A stretch of 64,000 nucleotides of DNA from Chroococcidiopsis sp. CCMEE 29 (GTDB lineage: Bacteria > Cyanobacteriota > Cyanobacteriia > Cyanobacteriales > Chroococcidiopsidaceae): NCBI RefSeq assembly GCF_023558375.1, contig NZ_CP083761.1:4605001-4669000 (forward strand), given 5' to 3'. Shown in pieces: positions 25,177-32,885 of this stretch (positions within the stretch are counted from its first letter, which is position 1; every line of letters begins with the position of its first letter). Below the pieces are notes generated by a model. The model worked only from the letters and a program-made list of their open reading frames with translations. It searched no databases and was not told the DNA's origin. A program made the translations under genes and the position numbers.

Positions 25177-25719
25177 CTATTTCAGCAACGGCATAATTTC
25201 ATCACACCAGTTTAGCCAGCTTGTTTCATAGTGAATGCCGCGCAGCAACGTCATGTACTGAAACTTTAGGGTTTTCGACAGCGCTTGCGGATTCTGGAAG
25301 TACTGCCTTCTAATTTCTTGATAGATCGCCAGTCGCTGCTGGTGTTGCTGACGATGATCTTCTAGTTTTAACAAGATTGTTTGATGAGGCACCAGATGCC
25401 CAACATAAAGTTTCACTAGCAACTCATCTTTGATTGGTGCCATCGCCTCTGATTGAGCCATCCACTGACACAACTGCTGTTTACCCAGTGCTGTTACGGT
25501 ATAGATGCGTTTGTCGGGACGATTTTCCTGCTGCACAGATTCGGCTTGCAGCCACTCCTTTTCTTCCAGGCGGTTTAATTCTCGGTAAATCTGTTGGAAA
25601 CTGGCGCTCCAGAAAAAACCAACCGACCCTTCCACAGAGGGATTGAATCGTTTGGCAAGGTCATAGCCGCTGCTAGGAGCATTGACCAAGACTGACAGAA
25701 TTGCATAAGCAAGAGACAT
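25177..25719 (-). CDS. PadR-family transcriptional regulator
   Basis: 180 residues. The winged helix starts at the N-terminus (LAYAILSVLVNAPSSGYDLA, then WSASFQQIYRELNRLEEKEW) with the wing RIYTVTALGKQQLCQW. A C-terminal PadR_C-type helical dimerisation half follows from about residue 95. PadR proteins repress stress genes and respond to phenolics or drugs. It is divergent from the DUF4188 gene at 25841. A 14-bp inverted repeat covers that gene's promoter, so that gene is the obvious target. Confidence 0.88.
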   Translation of the reverse strand: MSLAYAILSVLVNAPSSGYDLAKRFNPSVEGSVGFFWSASFQQIYRELNRLEEKEWLQAESVQQENRPDKRIYTVTALGKQQLCQWMAQSEAMAPIKDELLVKLYVGHLVPHQTILLKLEDHRQQHQQRLAIYQEIRRQYFQNPQALSKTLKFQYMTLLRGIHYETSWLNWCDEIMPLLK

Positions 25720-25730
25720 AGGTTAAGGGG

Positions 25731-25785
25731 TTGACATATTCACTTAGTTGAATACAATTTAGATTATATAGTCAATTAAGTGAAT
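25731..25785 (+). promoter_or_regulatory. sigma70 promoter overlapped by PadR-type inverted repeat
   Basis: TTGACA (25731-25736), 16 bp, TACAAT (25753-25758) gives a near-consensus plus-strand promoter for the gene at 25841. ATTCACTTAGTTGA (25738-25751) and TCAATTAAGTGAAT (25772-25785) are inverted repeats matching at 13 of 14 positions. The left arm fills the space between -35 and -10. A repressor bound here would block RNA polymerase directly. Confidence 0.65.
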
Positions 25786-25840
25786 AATCTCATTGTTTAG
25801 TAAGTGGCTTACGGCGGTAAGGTCGCAAAGGAGTCTGAAG

Positions 25841-26245
25841 ATGGCAAGTGCAAAGACTTATTCCATGTACCAAATCAATCTAACAGAACACCCAGAGGCA
25901 GTTGTCTTTATCAACGGCTTTTTGGCACGCGATCGCGCAGGCTTTTTCTGGATGTGGAAAAATCTGCTGTGGATCAAGAGTGCCACTGCCAAAGCGGAAG
26001 GCTGTGTGCAAGTGAAAGCTGGAATTTGTGGACCTGACGAAGCGATCGTGGTCAGTTACTGGCGTTCAGAGCACGCTCTGAAACAGTTTTTCCGAGGTGA
26101 ATCCCATCGACAGATGATGCAGTTTGTGATGAAAAATCCCAACAGCCTCGGTTTGTATAACGAGACATATCGACCGGGACACAGTGGCAAATACAGCCAT
26201 GAACCGCAAGGGATGGCAACGCTTTACGCAGGTTTGGCACAATAA
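25841..26245 (+). CDS. DUF4188-like ABM-fold monooxygenase-like protein
   Basis: 134 residues from the ATG at 25841, with AAAGGAG eight bases ahead. A longer frame from 25793 has no ribosome site. VVFINGFLARDR, then AIVVSYWRSEHALKQFF, GESHRQMMQFV and GLYNETYRP follow the order of DUF4188 proteins, which are related to aldoxime dehydratase/ABM-fold enzymes. The conserved His in GESH and Glu-Thr-Tyr segment are present. Catalysis is unproven for the family. Expression is probably controlled by the divergent PadR gene. Confidence 0.65.
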   Translation: MASAKTYSMYQINLTEHPEAVVFINGFLARDRAGFFWMWKNLLWIKSATAKAEGCVQVKAGICGPDEAIVVSYWRSEHALKQFFRGESHRQMMQFVMKNPNSLGLYNETYRPGHSGKYSHEPQGMATLYAGLAQ

Positions 26246-26305
26246 AAGCATTCTCTAGCAATTAGCACAAAGCAGCACTCCAAAGGAACCACAGCGAGGA
26301 ATGAG

Positions 26306-26383
26306 ATGTCAACGCCAACAGTTCCAGTCATTGATTATCACAAAGCGAATGCAGCGGGTTCGCTTCTGCCCAATTCATCTAAT
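26306..26383 (+). pseudogene. 5' end of a gene interrupted by the IS605-type element
   Basis: GAGGAATGAG followed by ATG at 26306 begins a frame reading MSTPTVPVIDYHKANAAGSL before entering the terminal hairpin of the IS at 26389. About 26 codons survive. Nothing resembling the rest of the gene is found on the far side of the element (28260-28408). Either the remainder was deleted or insertion accompanied a rearrangement. The family was not recognised. Confidence 0.45.
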
Positions 26384-26386
26384 GAA

Positions 26387-27703
26387 CTACTCGCCCTTAC
26401 TTCGTTGAAGGGCGAGTTTCTGGCGCTTCAACGCCCCTAGTTGCTTCATGCTTGCGCATAAAGTAGAGCTAGGCGGCTCTGCGCCTAAAGAGGAGCGTTC
26501 CACCCCCCTGTCTTGGAAAATTCGGGGAGCGGAGGGGGAACTCCTCCGCCCTTGATACCCCGACTTTCCGCTTGCCCAAATCAAGTTAACTTGGGCAGCA
26601 TTAACATCTCGGTCTTCGGTATGTTGGCAAGCCGGATTTGAACAAACGTGAACTCTGTCAGCTAAAGTTTTGGGTGTTAGTTCCCAGCACTTAGCGCATC
26701 GTTGAGTGGGCTTGAGAGTCTTGGTAGGCGACTCTACGTAGAATCCACTTGACTCCGCTAACTTGTACTCAAGCATCTGTCCAATCATGCCAAAACCAAC
26801 ATCCAGTATGGAGCGGTTAAGCCCTGCCTTCTGTCGCTTTTGCTTCTTTCCCTTGCGAGTCATACCTCTGACATTTAACTGTTCGCCAGCAACTAGGCTA
26901 TTACTGCTAACTATGCTGCTGGTTGTCTGATGTAGCCAATCAGAGCGCTGACGGGCTACTTTGCGTTGCAACGACGATACTTGCTGTCTTTCTTTCCTCC
27001 AACGGCGCGATGCTTTAATCTTTTTGTTACGGTTGGGAGCGCGTTTATGTCTCAGTTTTTTGGATGCAACCTTGACCTTTTGTTGCCCTTCTTTAATGAA
27101 ATCAGGTTTAGCAATCTTTTCCCCAGTTGATAGAGTAATCGCATCTTTGCACCCTAGATCGAGTCCGATTGCACCGCTGCCAGTTTCTCTGGTTGGGGTA
27201 CACTGCACTGTAATTGAGGCATACCATCTATTATTGCGGTAGGTAATAGTGCAGGTGGTGGGCGTTCCCCACATTCGCGCTTTGCCCCGCATTTGGATAC
27301 TGCCTAGATTAGCAAGCTCCAAATCTCCATTATTTCCAGTAGTATGTGCTTTCCACGATTGCTTGTCTGGATAAGTCCATCCACTATAGCGGCGAGAAGC
27401 CTTGAACTTGGGATACTTGCCTAATCCCTTAAAGAAGCGCACAAATGCGAAGTCTACCCGTTTTAACGTCGCTTGCAGAGCATGAGAGCCTAGTGGCTTG
27501 TACTCCGTCCAAACTTCTTTGAAGGCAGGTAGACTATTTTGTTGCTCTAGGTAGCCTACTGAATGCCCAAACTTTTGATACTGGGTTTTACGGTTATAGA
27601 CTGCCGCGTTGTACAGACTGCAATGCATCTTTCGCCAGTAGTGTAAGGTGTCCTGCTGGCGACGATTTGGATAGAGTCTGAAGGTAACGCGGCGAGTTAT
27701 CAT
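26387..27703 (-). CDS. tnpB: TnpB, RNA-guided nuclease of IS200/IS605 elements
   Basis: 438 residues. The N-terminal half begins RVTFRLYPNRRQQDTLHYWR and has a basic RNA-binding region. RuvC-I is AIGLDLGCKDAITLSTG, RuvC-II is SLVAGEQLNVRGMTR, the C4 zinc finger runs from PTQRCAKCWEL to CSNPACQHTE, and RuvC-III is DRDVNAAQVN. All three acidic catalytic positions and four zinc cysteines are present, so it can be active. TnpB uses an RNA from the element's right end to cut unoccupied target sites and keep the element in place. The coding sequence runs into the right-end hairpin (26389-26417), and the guide would come from bases just below 26385. Confidence 0.92.
   Translation of the reverse strand: MITRRVTFRLYPNRRQQDTLHYWRKMHCSLYNAAVYNRKTQYQKFGHSVGYLEQQNSLPAFKEVWTEYKPLGSHALQATLKRVDFAFVRFFKGLGKYPKFKASRRYSGWTYPDKQSWKAHTTGNNGDLELANLGSIQMRGKARMWGTPTTCTITYRNNRWYASITVQCTPTRETGSGAIGLDLGCKDAITLSTGEKIAKPDFIKEGQQKVKVASKKLRHKRAPNRNKKIKASRRWRKERQQVSSLQRKVARQRSDWLHQTTSSIVSSNSLVAGEQLNVRGMTRKGKKQKRQKAGLNRSILDVGFGMIGQMLEYKLAESSGFYVESPTKTLKPTQRCAKCWELTPKTLADRVHVCSNPACQHTEDRDVNAAQVNLIWASGKSGYQGRRSSPSAPRIFQDRGVERSSLGAEPPSSTLCASMKQLGALKRQKLALQRSKGE
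26389..26417 (-). repeat. right-end hairpin at the TnpB 3' end
   Basis: ACTCGCCCTT (26389-26398) and AAGGGCGAGT (26408-26417) are a perfect ten-pair stem around nine bases. The TnpB stop codon overlaps its outer edge. This is the position of the IS605 right-end hairpin and the scaffold end of the TnpB guide RNA. Confidence 0.7.
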
Positions 27704-27737
27704 AGTTTTATCCTACATTGAGGTACACCCTGAGTCA

Positions 27738-28142
27738 ATGCAGCCTAGGAAAGGTTCACACTCTGTTTACTCAATTCACCTTCATCTCGTATTTGTCACT
27801 AAATACCGACGTAAAGTTATATCCGCTCCTATGTTGGAACGGATGAATGAGATATTTGGGCAAGTGTGCTGCAAAACTAACTCTATACTGTTGGAGTTTT
27901 CAGGAGAGTCAGACCACGTACACGCACTAGTTGACTTGCATCCAGACAACAATATCTCTGCTTTTATCGGTAGTCTAAAGAGCGCATCTAGTCGAATCTT
28001 GCGTAAAGAATTCGAATCTCACTTAGAGCAGTTTTACAGTAAGTCTGTATTATGGTCTGGCTCCTACTATGTTGCATCTACTGGTGGCGCACCCATTGAA
28101 AAAATTAAAGCTTACATTAAGTCGCAAGAGATGCCAGATTAA
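27738..28142 (+). CDS. tnpA: TnpA, HUH Y1 transposase of IS200/IS605 family
   Basis: 134 residues. YSIHLHLVFVTKYRRKVI is the N-terminal strand of Y1 transposases, SDHVHALVDLHP holds the HUH metal-binding pair, and YYVASTGGAPIEKIKAYIKS holds the nucleophilic tyrosine on helix alpha-D. The length is normal for the family. The enzyme excises and inserts single-stranded element DNA at hairpin-marked ends without target duplication. It lies divergent to tnpB in an intact-looking element, so the element may be mobile. Confidence 0.93.
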   Translation: MQPRKGSHSVYSIHLHLVFVTKYRRKVISAPMLERMNEIFGQVCCKTNSILLEFSGESDHVHALVDLHPDNNISAFIGSLKSASSRILRKEFESHLEQFYSKSVLWSGSYYVASTGGAPIEKIKAYIKSQEMPD

Positions 28143-28181
28143 TTGCGAGACTACATTTCATTTCGTCTCGCCGCTATCCTA

Positions 28182-28210
28182 CCCCACCCTACCTTCGGTT
28201 GAAGGTGGGG
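28182..28210 (+). repeat. left-end hairpin downstream of tnpA
   Basis: ACCTTC (28191-28196), loop GGTT, GAAGGT (28201-28206) is extended by CCCC/GGGG (28182-28185 with 28207-28210) across a five-base bulge. It lies 40 bases after the tnpA stop, as expected for an IS605 terminal hairpin. Confidence 0.6.
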
Positions 28211-28408
28211 ACAGCCGCGAAACGTTCTTTGATGAACATTTGATGAACATCTGTAAGTAGCAAGACAATCCGGAGGGGCGGCTCCCGGTTTTCTATCTTA
28301 TGTTTATTTAGAGCATCGGTTGCGCGAGGTTCAGCCCTAATGTCCAGCATCGCCGAACGCACGTAATATTGAGGAAGACATCAGATTTACATAGATGTTC
28401 CACTCGAC

Positions 28409-30478
28409 ATGGTTAGTCCCCTACTCATCACCAAGCTGCATCTTCCGTCGCCACGCTCGCCTCTGGTACAGCGGAAACGTCTGTTGGAGAAATTAAATCA
28501 GGGATTAGCCCACAAACTAATTCTCGTTTCAGCAGCAGCGGGTTTTGGTAAAACAACGGTATTGAGTGAATGGGTGCATTACATCAAATACTCGGTTAGT
28601 TGGCTCTCACTCGATGAATTGGATAATGAGCCATCCCGCTTCTGGACATATGTCGTTGCTGCTTTACAGCGTATTGAGAAAACGATTGGGGAATCAACGC
28701 TGACGATGCTGCAAGCGGCTGAACCCTATCCCTTTGAAGTCTTTTTGATCCCGCTGATCAATGAACTGTCGCAACTTCAAACAGAAGTCATTCTGGTTCT
28801 GGATGACTATCACCTGATTGTGAATCCAGCGATTCATCAGGCAATGTCTTTTCTGTTAGAGCATTTACCCATTCAGGGACATTTCGCGATCGCGACTCGT
28901 GTTGATCCGCCACTTCCCTTAGCCAAATTGCGAGTCCGCGCTCAACTGACAGAACTCCATACTGATGACTTGCGCTTTACGGATGAAGAAGCAACTACAT
29001 TCCTGCACCAGTACCTATCACAGCCATTAACTGAGTCACAGGTGGCAATGCTGCAAACGCAAACTGAAGGCTGGATTGCAGGATTACAGTTAGCGATGCT
29101 CTCACTGCAAGATAGTGAAAATCCTGCGGCGTTGATTGACTTTTTTAGTGGCAATCAGCCATATGTTCTCGATTATCTAGTAGAAGAAGTCTTAGAGCGC
29201 CAATCGCCATCTCTCCAATCCTTTCTGCTGCGAACCTCAATTCTGGGGCAAATGTGCAGTTCTCTGTGTGAAGCCGTTGTAGGAGAAGATGCAATCAATG
29301 ATTCTGATATTTTAGAGCAACTGGAGCGTCAGAATTTGTTTGTCGTGCCATTGGATAGAGATCGCACCTGGTATCGCTATCACCACCTGTTTGCAGAATC
29401 ATTGCGTCATATTTTGCAGCGTACAGAGCCAAATCGTGGATTGAACTATCACCATCGCGCCGCTCAATGGTATGAACAACAGGGATATATTACAGACGCA
29501 ATTCAACATGCGATAGCAGCGAGATCATTTGACTATGCAGCAAGTTTAATTGAACACGAAATTCAGACGAGTGAAAATCCTCGTTTTGATGCCATCGTCT
29601 TGCGAAATGCTCTGGCAGAATTCCCGCCTGAACTGACGCATACCCGTCCCTGGCTACTCGTTGCAAAAGCGTGGACAACATTCAATTCTTCGCAGTTCAC
29701 CAATGCGATCACGACTGTCCAAATGCTTGAACAGTGGCTCAATCAAAACAATCCAGCGACTGAAAACTCGGATCAACTTTGGGGGCTAGTCGCGGCTCTG
29801 AAAGGAGCACAAGCCCGTCAACGGGGAAACACAACAGAATCAATCGCATTCCTGGAGAAAGCCTTGCAGTTATTGCTGCAAAATAATTCTTGGTTGCGAT
29901 CACTGATTCTGCTCAATCTCGGGGTCACATACTTTGTTGCCGACAATTACGAGGCTGCAAAGCGATTACTGCCCGAAGTCAGCCGCATTGGACAGGTGCG
30001 AGGCATGGCTGATCCGGCGATTGCCGGACTCTACTTACAGGCACAGTTTCTTGCATTGCGGGGTCGCATGGATGAAGCCACGTCACTCTGTCAGCAAGGC
30101 TTGGAACTGGCAACGGAACGACGCTGGTTAGCGACCTATGCCGGAGTATTAGTCCAGGTAGCATTAGCTGATTTGCTGCGGGAACAGAACCAGTTAGAAG
30201 CTGCTGCCCAACACTTGACCCAAAGTATCGATCGCGCCATTCAAAATCAGCAGCCCGGACTAATGATGGGCTACATTACCCTGGCACGAGTGCGTCAGGC
30301 GCAAGGAGACTTTCAGGCAGCATGGGCTGCCATTCATGCGGCTGAACACTGTCAACTCTGGCTCTGGCCTACCATTCTTTCAGTCGAAGTCTGTAAGGTA
30401 AGATTGCACCTGGCAGAGGGAAACGTGGATGGGGCGATCGCGTCAAACTGGATAAATCGGGTGAATACACGATGCTGA
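28409..30478 (+). pseudogene. MalT/LAL-type LuxR regulator lacking its DNA-binding domain
   Basis: 689 codons. The N-terminus TKLHLPSPRSPLVQRKRLLE, Walker A SAAAGFGKTTVLSEW and Walker B VILVLDDYHLI are the STAND ATPase of large ATP-binding LuxR-family (MalT-like) regulators. A TPR-like helical repeat region (about 400-680) follows. Relatives are about 900 residues and end in a LuxR helix-turn-helix. Here the frame stops at about the end of the repeats with an unrelated tail (NWINRVNTRC), and the next gene starts at once. The output domain is deleted. The remaining protein could still bind ATP and ligand but not DNA in the usual way. Confidence 0.8.
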
Positions 30479-30504
30479 GAAATCAGAGGACAGGGAGACG
30501 GGCT

Positions 30505-31071
30505 ATGGAAATTAGTACCAAAAGATTTCTTCTGCGTGATTTTGTTCAGGAGGATGAGCCTGCATTTCTTGCCTATCACGCTGAGCCTGCTTACGCCGAA
30601 TTCTGTTTGCCAAAAGAAACGACACCTGAATTTACTCATGAACTGTTTCAACGGTTCAGACAGTGGGCAACAGAGGTTCCCCGACGCAATTACCAGTTTG
30701 CGATCGTCGATCGTCGCAATTTGGAGTTATTAATTGGCTGTGGAGGGTTGCGGCAGGATAGTTACGGTTCCGAACAAGCAGAACTCGGAATTGAGTTGGC
30801 ACCTCAATTTTGGGGACGTTATGCCTATGCCATTGAAATTGGGAAAGCTCTGATTGACTTTGGGTTTCGCGATTTGGGGCTAGAAGAAATCATCGGGATT
30901 TCTGTGAGTGCTAACCTGAGGGTATCCCGATTAGCAGAACGTTACGGATTTCTTGCAATCGGTACACGACCTGGCCCTGATTGGATGCGTACGCGAAGGT
31001 GGAGTCAAATGGAGTGGCAGCTTACGAGAGAATCGTGGGCGCGTGTATTTTCCTTGAAAAAGTTCCGCTAA
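30505..31071 (+). CDS. GNAT-family N-acetyltransferase (RimJ-like)
   Basis: 188 residues from the ATG at 30505, with GGGAGA ahead. The frame is open further upstream to 30472, but that overlaps the truncated regulator. STKRFLLRDFVQEDEPAFLA is the N-terminal strand and helix of RimJ/RimL-type acetyltransferases. ELGIELAPQFWGRYAYAIEI is the acetyl-CoA strand region, and ISVSANLRVSRLAERYGF is the C-terminal signature. The substrate may be a protein N-terminus or an amine. The gene lies directly after the truncated MalT-like gene and 91 bp before the DJ-1 gene. Confidence 0.85.
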   Translation: MEISTKRFLLRDFVQEDEPAFLAYHAEPAYAEFCLPKETTPEFTHELFQRFRQWATEVPRRNYQFAIVDRRNLELLIGCGGLRQDSYGSEQAELGIELAPQFWGRYAYAIEIGKALIDFGFRDLGLEEIIGISVSANLRVSRLAERYGFLAIGTRPGPDWMRTRRWSQMEWQLTRESWARVFSLKKFR

Positions 31072-31162
31072 TTGTGTTTTTAGAAAGAACCAAAGTATTC
31101 CAAGAAGTTTTGTGATGCGTCCTTCCAGTGTGGCGTTTTAAAGCTCAACCAGGAGTTGCTTT

Positions 31163-31789
31163 ATGGAAAAACAATTTGTTCATCTGTTTGTGTTCAACAC
31201 CCTTGCTGATTGGGAAACCGGATACGCTGTTGCCGGAATTAATAACCCAGATATGCAAAAACATCCCGGACGGTATCAGATCCAAACGGTTGGCTTAGAT
31301 GCTGAACCTATAACTACAATCGGCGGTATCACAATTCTTCCCGACATCACCCTCGATGAACTGGAACCCGGTGCCATGCTAATTCTGCCGGGGGGTGAAG
31401 CCTGGGATAGGGGTGAAAACTCAAAAATTTTGGCATCCGCGAAAGCACTTTTGGCGGCAGACATTCCCGTTGCAGCTATCTGTGGCGCGACCGCAGGACT
31501 GGCTCGTGCTGGCATTTTGGATGACATCCCGCACACCAGCAATGCTCCAGAGTATTTGCAAGCAACGAACTATCGGGGCGCAGCCCTGTATCAAAATCAA
31601 CCTGTTGTTACAACGGGTAATGTGATTACAGCTAATTCAACAGCACCGCTTGAGTTTGCGTACCATATCTTCAAAAAACTCGACCTTTATGAGGCTCCCA
31701 TTCTGGAAGCCTGGTATGGACTGTTCAAGACGGGGGATGCTTCGTACTACTTCACTCTAGAGCAACGCACAACTTCGCCCACGACCTAG
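31163..31789 (+). CDS. DJ-1/PfpI-family protein
   Basis: 208 residues. VHLFVFNTLADWETGYAVAG is the N-terminal strand of the family, AMLILPGGEAWD precedes the nucleophile elbow, and AAICGATAGLARAG holds the reactive cysteine at about residue 105. A conserved Glu early in the fold is probably E19. Members act as glyoxalases, deglycases, chaperones or isonitrile hydratases. The group with this elbow is often annotated as a type 1 glutamine amidotransferase-like protein. It is 11 bp ahead of the DUF3703 gene, with which it probably forms an operon. Confidence 0.85.
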   Translation: MEKQFVHLFVFNTLADWETGYAVAGINNPDMQKHPGRYQIQTVGLDAEPITTIGGITILPDITLDELEPGAMLILPGGEAWDRGENSKILASAKALLAADIPVAAICGATAGLARAGILDDIPHTSNAPEYLQATNYRGAALYQNQPVVTTGNVITANSTAPLEFAYHIFKKLDLYEAPILEAWYGLFKTGDASYYFTLEQRTTSPTT

Positions 31790-31800
31790 TGGAGGAAACG

Positions 31801-32148
31801 ATGAAAGCAGTTTTACAGGAACATTTCAACGCTGAACTTGGCAAAGCAAAAACTGCCATTGCAGCCCAGGATTTTGAAACCGCATGGATCGCTCTGCAAC
31901 GCGCTCATATCTTGGGAGGACAGAAGGATGCGATCACCCACATGAGCGGCCACTGGAATATGCTGAAGGTCGTCTGGAAACAGAGAGGTTTTCGAGAGGT
32001 CACGGGGCAACTCATGCCAGTACATTCTTGCAGTCCCTCAACACTTCTATATGGGCAGTTCCGATCCTTGAGAGGTGTTAAAGCTAACATGAATGACTCA
32101 GAACAAATGTCTGTTCCAGAAGATATTCAACAAATTTTGAATCAGTAA
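31801..32148 (+). CDS. DUF3703 protein, C-terminal part divergent
   Basis: 115 residues from the ATG at 31801, with GGAGGAAACG directly ahead. The first 70 residues match DUF3703: FETAWIALQRAHILGG, then ITHMSGHWNMLKVVWKQRGF and REVTGQL. The following residues PVHSCSPSTLLYGQFRS do not look like the family, while KANMNDSEQMSVPEDIQQIL again could be its end. Two compensating small shifts may have altered about 20 residues. Function of DUF3703 is unknown. It follows the DJ-1 gene by 11 bp. Confidence 0.7.
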   Translation: MKAVLQEHFNAELGKAKTAIAAQDFETAWIALQRAHILGGQKDAITHMSGHWNMLKVVWKQRGFREVTGQLMPVHSCSPSTLLYGQFRSLRGVKANMNDSEQMSVPEDIQQILNQ

Positions 32149-32222
32149 TGCTGTAGCGTTACTCAAAACTATCCGTTCAACTATCCGTTTGGTCAGGGAT
32201 GAAATTGAATTGAGGAGCGATT

Positions 32223-32528
32223 GTGAACATACAGTTGCACATCAATGAGGTTTCATCATGGAGTGAACAATCGGATGGTGGCAGGTTTCTGTTCAACGAG
32301 TTTATCCGACCACTAAACAACTCTCCCAAACCTATAATCAGGCTGCTTCCTGACTTTGTGGTAGGTGATATTGATCGCGAATACGCGCGATTGCAAGCAG
32401 AAGGGGTGACGATTGCAACCCCACTCGAAACCGAACCTTGGGGTGAGCAGTTCTTTCAGGTTATCGATCCAAACGGTATTGTGCTCCAACTCGTCCAGTG
32501 GATGACCGATCCAATCCCGCAACCGTAA
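32223..32528 (+). pseudogene. VOC/glyoxalase-family protein, N-terminally damaged
   Basis: The last 55 residues are a typical vicinal-oxygen-chelate half module: VVGDIDREYARLQAEGVTIA, then EPWGEQFFQVIDPNGIVLQL with the metal-ligand glutamate near the end. Residues 1-45 do not resemble the expected first half. The whole frame is 101 residues against about 125 for single-module relatives. The start GTG at 32223 is a guess. Most likely an old deletion or frameshift removed the true N-terminus, but a divergent short VOC protein is possible. Confidence 0.55.
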
Positions 32529-32885
32529 CCCTTTAATGGTGATGAATCTCGTGAAGAAGTCTTGACTCAATAGGTAGACTATTTCTTGAACTACATTTGT
32601 ATTGTTTGTATTGCAATGTGAGAAAGATAGCTGCCGGCAATGATACACACGCCATAGATCAACTTTTTTCCGTCATGGCAGATGAAAAACTAAACCGCTC
32701 TACACGCACGGTACAGGCAGTCGCAGCAGCCGTATTGGTTGCTTTTACTTACGGTGTAAAGGTTAATAGCCCTCGTGTGTTTGCGGATGCTTACTCAGTG
32801 CGGGCTCATTTCCACTCTGCACCATTGTTGCATGTGCTCTTAACAACTAAAACCCATACCGTGCATCTAATCCAGGTGCTTGCTA
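32529..32885. other. 357-bp leader of the efflux operon, no recognised gene
   Basis: A 101-codon plus-strand frame crosses this stretch (32597-32902), but its sequence is of no known type. It overlaps the HlyD start and has no ribosome site, so it was not called. The stretch presumably carries the promoter of the RND operon. No clear operator was found. Confidence 0.4.

Larger units (their letters stand above)
26384..28270. mobile_element. IS605-type element with intact tnpA and tnpB
   Basis: Divergent tnpB (minus) and tnpA (plus), 34 bp apart, are flanked by subterminal hairpins at 26389-26417 and 28182-28210. Both genes are full length with catalytic residues present. No target duplication is expected for this family, so exact ends cannot be fixed from one copy. 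The limits given are approximate. Confidence 0.8.
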
